Shown here: piece after piece, positions 7,902-15,461 of the stretch
Layout of the letters: each line of letters starts with the position of its first letter
How positions within the stretch are numbered: position 1 is the first letter of the stretch
Assembly: GCA_003565095.1 (NCBI GenBank)
Contig: PXDI01000055.1
Span: 1 to 24,757 of the forward strand
Reading direction: 5' to 3'
Origin: PVC group bacterium
GTDB lineage: Bacteria > Verrucomicrobiota > Kiritimatiellia > UBA8416 > PXDI01
Length of the DNA stretch: 24,757 nt
Notes under the pieces: model-generated
Database searches by the model: none
What the model was told of the DNA's origin: nothing
Seen by the model: only the letters and a program-made list of their open reading frames with translations
Made by a program: the position numbers and the translations under genes

Positions 7902-7913
7902 AGCTTCAATTAC
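7894..7913. repeat. 20-bp perfect palindrome at convergent gene ends
   Basis: GTAATTGAAG is followed directly by its exact reverse complement CTTCAATTAC. The palindrome contains the stop codon of the plus-strand PAS/REC gene (TGA, 7899-7901) and, on the other strand, the stop of oppC (TGA, complement of 7906-7908). A transcript from either side could fold this as an 8-bp stem with an AGCT loop. No T run follows on either strand, so it is not a standard intrinsic terminator. Confidence 0.85.
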
Positions 7914-9024
7914 GTGAAGAATAGGGGTCGCTGGCGTCGCGCAGGCCGTCGCCGAGGAAGTTGAAGCAGAGCACGGTGATTATCAGAAAGAGTACCGGCA
8001 GCATCAGCCAGGGATAGAAGCGGACGGCTTTGACATCCATACAATCCTGCAGCAGCACGCCCCAACTGATTACCGGCGGACGCAGGCCGAGTCCCAGGAA
8101 GCTGAGTGAGGTTTCGCCCAGAATCATACCGGGTACTGAGAGCGTCAATGACACAATAATATGGCTGGTAAAACCGGGGATCAGGTGGCGGAAGATGATG
8201 CGTCCGTGTCCGGCGCCGAGCAGTTGCGCGGCCATCGCGTAGTCTTCTTCGCGCAGGGAAAGGAGCTTGCCGCGGATGACGCGCGCCAGCCCGGTCCAGC
8301 CGACGAGGCTGAGCACAATTGTGATGGCGAAGTAGTTTTTCACCGGAGACCAGTCTCCGGGCATGGCGGCACCCAGTGCCAGCCACAGCGGCAGTTGCGG
8401 GACGGCCTGCACGATTTCGATGGCGCGCTGCACAAATGTGTCAACCGCCCCGCCGGCATAGCCGCTGATACCGCCGATAAGCATACCGAGAATAAATGTC
8501 ATGCTGATGCCGATCAGCCCGACAGACAGTGAAATGCGTGAGCCGATTACGATCCGGCTGAAAAGATCGCGCCCGTATTTGTCGGTGCCGAAAATGTAGA
8601 AGGTTGCCTCCGGATCTGATTCGCGGATTGCCTGCGGTACGCCGAAAACACGGCGGGTTGCGGGGATAATTCCCAGCAGGCGGTAGGGGGCGCCATGTAC
8701 TCCGAGCCGGACGGGAATTCGCCGTGCAGTATCTTCACGATAGCTTTTGCGCAGGGTGATCGGATCGGTATGCAGCCGCATCGGGTGCACATAGGTGCCG
8801 TCGCGCAGTGAAACGCGTATTGGTTGCGGGGGGCAGTATGAGTAGTTGAGATTGCGTTGTCCGGGATTATAGGGAGCCAATGTTTCGGCAAAGACTGCGG
8901 CCAGATAGAGGATAATCAATACGCGGAAGGCAATCACAGCCAGCCGGTGGCGGCGGAAGCGCATGCGGATCAGCTCCCATTGTGACATTTCCGCGAGTTT
9001 GGCGGTGTCGGCGGTTTGCTTCAT
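7906..9024 (-). CDS. oppC: Oligopeptide/dipeptide ABC transporter permease, OppC/DppC type
   Basis: A 372-residue inner-membrane permease that pairs with the OppB-type half of the upstream fusion to form the channel. The N-terminal RMRFRRHRLAV and first membrane helix (about 28-46) are typical, as is GTDKYGRDLFSR before the permease domain. Further membrane helices and the cytosolic EAA-like loop (EEDYAMAAQLLGAG), which contacts the ATPases, follow. At 372 residues it is longer than the usual 290-310 because the stretch between helix 1 and the GTDKYGRD motif (about 55-145) is expanded; this would lie in the periplasm. The ATG at 9024 overlaps the fusion gene's stop as ATGA, so the two are translationally coupled. 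Its 3' end lies in a palindrome shared with the convergent PAS/REC gene. Confidence 0.93.
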   Translation of the reverse strand: MKQTADTAKLAEMSQWELIRMRFRRHRLAVIAFRVLIILYLAAVFAETLAPYNPGQRNLNYSYCPPQPIRVSLRDGTYVHPMRLHTDPITLRKSYREDTARRIPVRLGVHGAPYRLLGIIPATRRVFGVPQAIRESDPEATFYIFGTDKYGRDLFSRIVIGSRISLSVGLIGISMTFILGMLIGGISGYAGGAVDTFVQRAIEIVQAVPQLPLWLALGAAMPGDWSPVKNYFAITIVLSLVGWTGLARVIRGKLLSLREEDYAMAAQLLGAGHGRIIFRHLIPGFTSHIIVSLTLSVPGMILGETSLSFLGLGLRPPVISWGVLLQDCMDVKAVRFYPWLMLPVLFLIITVLCFNFLGDGLRDASDPYSSRN

Positions 9025-12000
9025 CGCGCACCTCCCTTGAAGCGGATGCGCGGGTCCAGCCATAACAGCAGCAGGTCGCTGACGAGTGTGCCGAAGACCC
9101 CCAGCAGACTGAGCACCATCAGCATTGATCCGGCCAGATACATATCCTGGGTGAAAAGCGCATCCAGCAGCAGGGGGCCGACAGTCGGCAGTGCCAGCAC
9201 CATTGCCACAATTGCTCCGCCGGATACCAGTTGCGGGAAGAGTCCGCCGATGCCGGAAATGAAAGGGTTCAGCGCGAGGCGTACCGGATATTTCAGCAGC
9301 AGCTTCATTGGTCTGACACCTTTGGCGCGGGCGGTGGTAACATATGGTTTGTTCAGTTCGTCAAGCAGATTGGCGCGCATCACGCGGATCATGCCGGCGG
9401 TGCCGCCGACGCCGAGGACCACGATAGGTATCCAGATGTGGCGCAGCAAATCAAGCACCTTGCCGGCGGTCCATTCCGGCTGGGCGGCGTATTCGGCGGA
9501 AAACAGTCCGCTGACCCCGGCAAAGGCCATCAGCACCAGAGCCAGCAGGAACGGCGGAACACACATGCCGATAAAGCCGACAAAAGTGAGCAGGTAGTCG
9601 GTAGCAGAATACTGGCGTACAGCGGAATAGATGCCGATCGGCAGGGCAAGCGCCCAGGTAAACAGAATTGTGCCCAGCGAGATCAGGAAGGTGAGCAGGA
9701 TGCGGTCGCCGACGACCGAATTAACATCACGGTTGGATTCCATTGAGCGGCCCATATGGCCTTGCAGCAGTCCCATGTCTTCGCGGTTGAACGAGCGGAA
9801 CCACATTACTCCCATCCAGCGCAGGTAGCGCACGGTTACCGGATCGTCAAAATGGAACATACGCCGCAGTTCTTCAAGCTGTTCGCGTTCAGCTTCGGCA
9901 TCGTCCCCGGCCTCGGCAAGCTGCATAATGCGTGCGGTGAGAAAATCACCTGGAGGAAGCTGGATGATGGTAAAGACGATGATGGAGATTGCCAGCAATG
10001 TGGGGATCATCAGCAGCAGGCGCCGTCCGATGTAGGGATGGCGGAATGCGGTCATCAGGATGAGTGCCAGCAGAGAGCCGTAAATCATTGTACGGATAAT
10101 TCGGGCAAGCGGCAGCGGCTCTGCTTCGGCATCCGGGTCGGCCGGTGCGCCCGGCCGCGGAACATGGTTCAGGATGGCATGGCGTGTTTCGCGCAGTGCG
10201 CCTTCGGAGTCCTGCGGATCGGAAAAGAAATAAGTTTCGATGCCGGCATTGGCGGGGGTATGGAAGACTGCGCCATACAGTGCAATTTCGGGCACGTTTC
10301 TGAAATCCTGTTTAGCAACCACCAGTTTGGGCGGGGCGGTTGATATGGCGATACTCCAGGTGTATTCGGCGGCAATATCGAGTGCATTGCTGAAAATGGC
10401 GATCTGTTCCTGTTGTGTTGCGGCGCGCAGTGCCCGTTCGTACCAACCCATTGCTTCGTACATTGGGTGGTCTTGCGGCACGGGGATGGCAAGCTGGGTG
10501 CGTTCAGCCTGTGGCAGGCCGTAGAAGCCGCCAAGACTGAACCACAGCCCCCAGCTTCCGGCGTAGAATGATTCGCTGTGGGTCGCCACAAAATAGCGCG
10601 GTGAAACCAGCGGCAGAAAATCGCTTTCGCCTGACCAGACATTCAGATCGAACTCATTAGCGGCTTTCTCGGTATAGAACAGTGTTCGGGCGCGCTCACG
10701 CGGAATAACCCGCACCCCGATTTCCGCCCAGTCATCGACCAGAAACTGCGCGGGGCCGGCGCCGGTGAAAGAAGTGAAATCCAGATAAAAGATCATCCGG
10801 TTGCCATCCGGGAAGACCCGCATGCCTTCACGGTCGCGCGCGGCCGGGTCGCCGCCGAGCTCGCGCCAGACGGCATCGAGTTTGGCATTGGCGCGTTGCG
10901 GGTCATATTCGGTAAAAGCGTGGGCGACGCCCTCGTGGTGGAATGGCGATTCAGTTCCGGGTGCAACCTGACTGGGTTCAACCAGATTGTTGTACTCGGC
11001 GCGGATAATCTCACGCCGGTTGATGCCCAGTGAGAGCGCCTGGCGGAAACGGCGTTCAGCCAGCAGTTGGGCCTTCCATATGGTGGCGGGATTGGACGGA
11101 TCCACGCGGCGGTTAAGGTTGGGGTTGACCACATAAACACTGCGGGTGGCCGGGTACCAGTGCAGAATGCGCGTGCGTGCGGACTCGCGGCGGCTCATTA
11201 ATTCGGTATAATCTTCAAAACGCAGATGCCGCGCCTGCATTGATATCTGACCGTTGGCCGCACTGAGTGTGAGCAGTCGTCCGTCCTGAATATTGAACTG
11301 TACGCGGTCGATATAGGGCAATTGGTTCCCTTCCGTATCAACGGCGTAATAATAGGGATTACGCACGAAGACCTGCGGCGGGGTGGCACGGTGGGTGCGG
11401 TAAATCCAGGGCCACATCCGTGGATGCTCGGGATTCAGAAAATCCTTCATATAACCATAGAGTGAGCGTGGGGATGCGATTTTATAGGCACGCATGGTGC
11501 GTTCGATCAGTTCCTGATCACCGAGTCCCGGGTGATATTGTTTCAGGTAATGTGCCGGGCTGCCGGTCATGTGCATGGAGGCGCCTGCCATGCGCTCAAA
11601 GAACAGGCCGTAAGGTTCGCTAAATTCGATACGCAGGGTGTGGGCGTCGATTTGTTCAAGAACGCCGGGGACGCCGCCGGACATCATGAAATCGGGAATG
11701 GTTCCGGAAGATACGCCGGTGTTCTGCACCTCATGCTGCCACCAGTACATGATATCGTCGGTAGTGAAGGGATGCCCGTCCGACCAGCGGATACCGCGGC
11801 GCAGGTGGACGATAAAGACGCGGTTTTCTTCGAGCGCCTCGATTTCACGGGCGAGGTGCGGGGTGATGGGGTAACCCAGCGGCGACCAGCGTACGAGTCC
11901 CGAGCTGCTGAGTCGCCAGGTGATGACGCCGACATCACCGGGGGCGGTGGCCACCCGCAGCCAGGTGCCGCCATACTGGCCGATTCCCTCGACGCCTGCG

Positions 12001-12347
12001 AAAACGGCCGGTTCGGGGCCGGTGCGTTCGGCAACCGGAGGCAACTCACCGGACTCAACAAGCGGTTGCAGTACCGTCGGCTCACCACGCGGATACCAGA
12101 CGCCGGATTGACCTTCACTGTAATCAACTTCGCGCTGAAACCGCGGCAGATTATCAGGATCAAATGATGTGTTGCGTGCGCTTTCCACGGCGGCAATTTC
12201 GTCAGGCGGGTATTCGGGGAAAACCTCCGAGATGTTGCCGCGGAACAACCGTGCGGTCATCACAACCAGCAGCACAATGCCGGCCAGCACGGCGAGCCAG
12301 CCGGCGGCCCGGCGGATAATCTCAGTATTGAAGAGTCTGATCGCCAA
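9021..12347 (-). CDS. Fused peptide-binding protein and OppB-type permease
   Basis: A 1108-residue membrane protein that joins two normally separate importer subunits. Residues 14-33 form one membrane helix. Residues about 110-700 are an SBP_bac_5-type periplasmic binding protein (LRRGIRWSDGHPFTTDDIMYWW is the family's typical segment). A Pro/Ala/Glu-rich linker leads to a second helix (about 752-768). Residues about 769-1108 are a complete OppB-type permease, starting IGRRLLLMIPTLLAIS and including an EAA-like loop (TTARAKGVRP). The topology is consistent: the first helix places the binding domain outside, and the second returns the chain to the cytosol before the permease. The start is a TTG with AGGAG 5 nt upstream. 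The reading frame is continuous, so this is not a pseudogene or a split gene. It is coupled to oppC by a 4-nt overlap. Confidence 0.92.
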   Translation of the reverse strand: MAIRLFNTEIIRRAAGWLAVLAGIVLLVVMTARLFRGNISEVFPEYPPDEIAAVESARNTSFDPDNLPRFQREVDYSEGQSGVWYPRGEPTVLQPLVESGELPPVAERTGPEPAVFAGVEGIGQYGGTWLRVATAPGDVGVITWRLSSSGLVRWSPLGYPITPHLAREIEALEENRVFIVHLRRGIRWSDGHPFTTDDIMYWWQHEVQNTGVSSGTIPDFMMSGGVPGVLEQIDAHTLRIEFSEPYGLFFERMAGASMHMTGSPAHYLKQYHPGLGDQELIERTMRAYKIASPRSLYGYMKDFLNPEHPRMWPWIYRTHRATPPQVFVRNPYYYAVDTEGNQLPYIDRVQFNIQDGRLLTLSAANGQISMQARHLRFEDYTELMSRRESARTRILHWYPATRSVYVVNPNLNRRVDPSNPATIWKAQLLAERRFRQALSLGINRREIIRAEYNNLVEPSQVAPGTESPFHHEGVAHAFTEYDPQRANAKLDAVWRELGGDPAARDREGMRVFPDGNRMIFYLDFTSFTGAGPAQFLVDDWAEIGVRVIPRERARTLFYTEKAANEFDLNVWSGESDFLPLVSPRYFVATHSESFYAGSWGLWFSLGGFYGLPQAERTQLAIPVPQDHPMYEAMGWYERALRAATQQEQIAIFSNALDIAAEYTWSIAISTAPPKLVVAKQDFRNVPEIALYGAVFHTPANAGIETYFFSDPQDSEGALRETRHAILNHVPRPGAPADPDAEAEPLPLARIIRTMIYGSLLALILMTAFRHPYIGRRLLLMIPTLLAISIIVFTIIQLPPGDFLTARIMQLAEAGDDAEAEREQLEELRRMFHFDDPVTVRYLRWMGVMWFRSFNREDMGLLQGHMGRSMESNRDVNSVVGDRILLTFLISLGTILFTWALALPIGIYSAVRQYSATDYLLTFVGFIGMCVPPFLLALVLMAFAGVSGLFSAEYAAQPEWTAGKVLDLLRHIWIPIVVLGVGGTAGMIRVMRANLLDELNKPYVTTARAKGVRPMKLLLKYPVRLALNPFISGIGGLFPQLVSGGAIVAMVLALPTVGPLLLDALFTQDMYLAGSMLMVLSLLGVFGTLVSDLLLLWLDPRIRFKGGAR

Positions 12348-12374
12348 TGGTTCTCCTGTTGCTTAAATGTCTGC

Positions 12375-12403
12375 AATTTAGATGCCGGGCCGTATGAAGT
12401 CAA
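12375..12403 (-). promoter_or_regulatory. Predicted promoter of the SBP-OppB/oppC operon
   Basis: On the minus strand TTGACT (12398-12403) and TAAATT (12375-12380) are exactly 17 bp apart, 5 of 6 and 4 of 6 consensus matches. Transcription would start near 12368, about 21 nt before the TTG start, leaving room for the AGGAG ribosome-binding site. Confidence 0.45.
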
Positions 12404-12416
12404 GTGCAGTTCAGGA

Positions 12417-12445
12417 TTGACAATGCGGGGGGATCTAGTTAGAAA
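12417..12445 (+). promoter_or_regulatory. Predicted promoter, start coincides with ATG at 12452
   Basis: A perfect TTGACA (12417-12422) and TAGAAA (12440-12445) are 17 bp apart. The expected first transcribed base, 7 nt past the -10 box, is 12452, the A of the next gene's start codon. It is divergent from, and interleaved with, the importer promoter region. Confidence 0.4.
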
Positions 12446-12451
12446 ACGGGT

Positions 12452-12850
12452 ATGTTTAAATATGTTATTGCTTTGATATTGTTTATGGCATTAGCGGTTA
12501 CCGGGCGGGCTGAAGAGGATATGGAGCGAACAATTACAATCAGATTGAGTGTACCTACGCCGGCATGGTCAATCGTGATTGAGCAGGTATATCTTGCGGA
12601 TGATCAGCTTTGGGTTGTTTCCCGGCTTTCCGTGCAGGAAGGTGTTATTGCTCCGCAGGTCATTTCCACGGCAGAGGATTCTGTAAAGGTTGCGGCCGGG
12701 GAAGAGCTGGAGGTTTTGCACATTATTGCCGGCAAGAGCTGGTCATGGACGGATCCGGCAAGCGAGGGTTACTTTTTCCCCCCTGATGATGATGCATTGC
12801 GCGAGCTGATCCCGCAAGGGGAGTTGCTCTTTTCCCGCCCGGCGGAATGA
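12452..12850 (+). CDS. Small secreted protein of unknown function
   Basis: A 132-residue protein. Residues 1-20 are a clear signal peptide (Lys at position 3, hydrophobic core VIALILFMALAV, GRA before the predicted cut), giving a mature protein of about 112 residues. The mature part alternates hydrophobic and polar residues (TITIRLSVP, WSIVIEQVYLADDQLWVVSRL), suggesting a small all-beta fold, and holds no cysteine in the mature chain. I recognise no family; its size and build recall small periplasmic beta domains or inhibitors, but no diagnostic motif supports that. The start has no real Shine-Dalgarno sequence. The gene is divergent from the importer operon and stands alone. Confidence 0.68.
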   Translation: MFKYVIALILFMALAVTGRAEEDMERTITIRLSVPTPAWSIVIEQVYLADDQLWVVSRLSVQEGVIAPQVISTAEDSVKVAAGEELEVLHIIAGKSWSWTDPASEGYFFPPDDDALRELIPQGELLFSRPAE

Positions 12851-12936
12851 TATGAGTGGTTGATTGACAATCAGGGGCTGTTCTGGCAATATTATACACC
12901 AGTTTGATAAAAGTCTTTTTTTATATGAAAGAGCCA

Positions 12937-12957
12937 CTTGCAAAACTGTTTTGCAAG
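12937..12957. repeat. Perfect hairpin with 9-bp stem
   Basis: CTTGCAAAA (12937-12945), a CTG loop and TTTTGCAAG (12949-12957) form a perfect hairpin in the gap before thrS. It lacks a downstream T run, so it is not an obvious terminator for the preceding gene. It could be a dispersed repetitive palindrome or a leader element of thrS. Confidence 0.5.
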
Positions 12958-12960
12958 AGT

Positions 12961-13043
12961 AGTGTTCAGGTGTCAGTGTTCAGGAGTCAGCACGGAGGCG
13001 GCTGGTTCATTGCACGTTGTATTTCCTGAACACTGAGCACTGA
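12961..13043. repeat. Inverted pair of heptamer-repeat arms in the thrS leader
   Basis: Positions 12961-12995 are five degenerate 7-bp units of the type AGTGTTC/AGGNGTC. Positions 13022-13043 carry about three units of the same heptamer on the opposite strand. TCAGTGTTCAGGA (12973-12985) is the exact reverse complement of 13024-13036, so a 13-bp stem with a 38-nt loop can form about 55 nt before the thrS start. This has the same design as the hexamer pair at 4400-4471 but a different unit sequence. No T-box motif is present. Confidence 0.7.
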
Positions 13044-13092
13044 AATCGGTGCTTGCGGGGTAATGCAAGCGCCTCTGAAGGAGAGAAATATT

Positions 13093-14835
13093 TTGGAGAT
13101 TGAAAGTTTGCGCCATAGTACGGCGCATGTGATGGCGGCGGCTGTCTGCCGTTTGTTTCCTGATGTGAAACTGGATATTGGTCCGGCAACGGATGACGGT
13201 TTCTACTACGATTTTGACCTTTCCCAGCGCCTTTCACCAGACGACTTTCCGGCTATTGAAAAGGAAATGCGCCGGATTGTGGCCGAGAATCTGCCTTTTG
13301 AGCGCATTGAGGTATTGCGTGCGGAAGCCAAAGCGCTTTTTGAGCAGGCGGGACAGATCTATAAACTTGAGCGGCTGGCGGATATTCCGGAAGGGGAGAC
13401 TGTGACGCTTTACCGCTGCGGCGGTTTTTCGGACCTATGCCGCGGTCCGCATGTTGAAAGCACCGGACAGATCAAGGCCTTTGCGTTAACCAATGTGGCC
13501 GGCTCATATTTTCGCGGTGTGGAAACCAATCCGATGTTGCAGCGTATTTACGGCATTGCCGCGCTGACCGAAGCAGATTTGCAGGCGCAGATCACGCGTA
13601 TCGAGGAAGCGCGTGCGCGTGATCACCGCAAACTGGGCCGTGAGCTGGATCTGTTCAGCATGCAGGAGGATGTCGGCCCGGGGCTGATACATTGGCATCC
13701 GCGCGGTGCGCGCATCCGTTGCATAATTGAAGATTTCTGGCGTCGCGAACATTTCCGTGACGGTTATGAACTGCTTTATACCCCGCATATCGGCCGCGGA
13801 AATCTGTGGGAGACTTCCGGACATCTTGAATTCTATCAGGAAAACATGTATTCGCCGATGGATGTGGACGGACAGGCTTTTTATGTAAAGCCGATGAACT
13901 GCCCGTTTCACATTCAGGTGTATAAGTCGTCGATGCGTTCGTATCGTGATTTGCCGCTACGCTGGGCGGAGCTTGGAACCGTGTACCGCTATGAAAAAAG
14001 CGGAGTGCTTTTCGGGTTGCTGCGGGTGCGCGGGTTTACGCAGGACGATGCGCATATTTTCTGCACGCCCGAGCAGATTGAGGCGGAGGTGGCGCGCACC
14101 GTACGTTTTGCATTACGAATTTTGCGGACGCTTGGTTTTTCAGAGATTGCCGCCTATCTGGCAACCCGGCCGGCCAAAGCGGTTGGTGAGCCGCAGCGCT
14201 GGGAGCAGGCAACGGCTTCGCTTGAGCAAGCTCTGAAAAGTGAAGGAATGGAATACCATACCGATGATGGCGGCGGGGCGTTTTACGGGCCTAAGATTGA
14301 TTTGAAGATCAAGGACGCGATTGGTCGTGAATGGCAGTTAAGTACGATTCAGTTTGATTTCAATCTTCCGGAGCGTTTTGATCTTTCGTACATTGGCGAG
14401 GATGGCAAGCCGCACCGGCCGTATATGGTGCATCGTGCGTTGCTGGGCAGTCTTGAGCGCTTTTTCGGTATATTGATTGAGCATTATGCCGGCGCATTTC
14501 CGTTATGGCTGTCACCGGAACAGGTCAGGGTTATACCGTTGACTTCAAACCAGCTTGATTATGCCACTGATGTTGCCGACCGTTTGCGGCAGAATGATTT
14601 GCGTGTTACTGTGGATGCGAAGAATGAAAAAATGGGAGCGAAAATCAGGCGTGCGCGGACGGAGAAGATTCCCTGCATGCTGATAGTCGGTCCCAAGGAA
14701 GTGGAGGCGGGAGTGGTTGCGTTACGCAGCCGCGAAAAAGGTGATGAAGGAGTTGTCCAGGTGGATGACGTCATCGCCCGTCTGGTAAAAGAGAATGTTC
14801 CCGCATTGCGGGGGCAGGAGGCAAGTAACGGATGA
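13093..14835 (+). CDS. thrS: Threonyl-tRNA synthetase lacking the TGS domain
   Basis: This 580-residue enzyme attaches threonine to tRNA-Thr. The editing domain has HSTAH (H8, H12) and CRGPH (C116, H120). The catalytic core keeps the zinc ligands C270 (MNCPFH), H321 (DDAH) and H447 (MVHRALLGSLERF), and the motif 2 region YRYEKSG. The anticodon-binding domain occupies about 475-580. The usual N-terminal TGS domain of about 60 residues is absent: the protein begins at the editing domain. F307 replaces the histidine usually found in SGxLHGL. I prefer the TTG at 13093, which has AAGGAG 9 nt upstream, over an ATG at 13063 with no usable site; the extra 10 residues would not supply a TGS domain. 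A possible promoter lies at TTGACA 12864-12869. The gene overlaps infC by 4 nt. Confidence 0.93.
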   Translation: MEIESLRHSTAHVMAAAVCRLFPDVKLDIGPATDDGFYYDFDLSQRLSPDDFPAIEKEMRRIVAENLPFERIEVLRAEAKALFEQAGQIYKLERLADIPEGETVTLYRCGGFSDLCRGPHVESTGQIKAFALTNVAGSYFRGVETNPMLQRIYGIAALTEADLQAQITRIEEARARDHRKLGRELDLFSMQEDVGPGLIHWHPRGARIRCIIEDFWRREHFRDGYELLYTPHIGRGNLWETSGHLEFYQENMYSPMDVDGQAFYVKPMNCPFHIQVYKSSMRSYRDLPLRWAELGTVYRYEKSGVLFGLLRVRGFTQDDAHIFCTPEQIEAEVARTVRFALRILRTLGFSEIAAYLATRPAKAVGEPQRWEQATASLEQALKSEGMEYHTDDGGGAFYGPKIDLKIKDAIGREWQLSTIQFDFNLPERFDLSYIGEDGKPHRPYMVHRALLGSLERFFGILIEHYAGAFPLWLSPEQVRVIPLTSNQLDYATDVADRLRQNDLRVTVDAKNEKMGAKIRRARTEKIPCMLIVGPKEVEAGVVALRSREKGDEGVVQVDDVIARLVKENVPALRGQEASNG

Positions 14836-15404
14836 GAATGAATGGACCCCCAAGGGGGGCTCCGTACCGGCCCGGTCAGGGTTCCGGTGGATCGTTTGTA
14901 CGGGTGAATCATCGTATTAGAGTTCCGCAGGTGCGCTGTGTCGGCCCCGACGGTGATATGCTTGGCATACTGCCGACGCGTGAAGCGCAGCGGCTGGCGG
15001 ATGAAAAAAAGCTGGATCTTGTTGAAATTGCGCCGCAGGCCGATCCTCCGGTCTGCCGTATTATGGATTTTGGAAAATACAAGTTCCAGGAAACCCAGAA
15101 GAAGAAGCAGGCGCGTAAACATCAGTCGAAACAGCATGTTAAGGAAGTTAAGTTTCACGCCAATGTGGCGGAGCATGACTATCAGACCAAGCTGAACCAT
15201 ATGCGCGATTTTCTTGAAAAGGGGCACAAGGTCAAGGTCAGTCTGCAGTTTCGCGGGCGGGAGAATGCGCACCGGGAATTGGGGATGGAACTGATCAAGC
15301 GCGTTATCGAAGACTGTGCGGATCTTTCCGTGGTGGACATGACCCCGCGCATCATGGGGCGGCAGGTGCTGGCGATGCTGGGTGCCAAGTCGGCCAAGAC
15401 TTAG
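14832..15404 (+). CDS. infC: Translation initiation factor IF-3
   Basis: A 190-residue factor that binds the 30S subunit, checks start-codon pairing and prevents early 50S joining. The N-terminal domain (about 24-95) contains NHRIRVPQVR and DLVEIAPQADPPVCRIMDFGKYKF. A basic linker (QKKKQARKHQSKQ) joins it to the C-terminal domain (about 104-188) with KEVKFHANVAEHDYQTK and VSLQFRGRENAH. A Gly/Pro/Arg-rich extension of about 22 residues precedes the usual start. The ATG at 14832 overlaps the thrS stop and has AGGAGG 10 nt upstream, inside thrS; the ATG at 14838 is a less well spaced alternative. It does not use the rare AUU start known from enterobacteria. The ribosomal genes rpmI and rplT, which often follow infC, are absent. 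Confidence 0.96.
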   Translation: MRMNGPPRGAPYRPGQGSGGSFVRVNHRIRVPQVRCVGPDGDMLGILPTREAQRLADEKKLDLVEIAPQADPPVCRIMDFGKYKFQETQKKKQARKHQSKQHVKEVKFHANVAEHDYQTKLNHMRDFLEKGHKVKVSLQFRGRENAHRELGMELIKRVIEDCADLSVVDMTPRIMGRQVLAMLGAKSAKT

Positions 15405-15412
15405 GGATCAGA

Positions 15413-15457
15413 CTGCAGGCTGCAGACCGCAGACTGCAGACCGCAGACTGCAGACAG
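15413..15457. repeat. Tandem 7-bp repeat after infC
   Basis: Six consecutive heptamers of consensus CYGCAGR, alternating mainly between CTGCAGA and CCGCAGA, run from 15413 to 15454 with a partial unit to 15457. They fill the 57-bp gap between the convergent infC and uracil-DNA glycosylase genes. Each CTGCAG is itself a palindrome, so the block could also form small hairpins. There is no spacer-repeat structure, so it is not a CRISPR. Confidence 0.85.
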
Positions 15458-15461
15458 TATT

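Noticed and set aside
13044..13092. T-box riboswitch for thrS
   Set aside because: No T-box consensus or specifier-loop architecture is visible in the leader; the structure there is made of heptamer repeats.
15413..15457. CRISPR-like array
   Set aside because: Units are 7 bp, contiguous and without spacers, and no cas gene is present.
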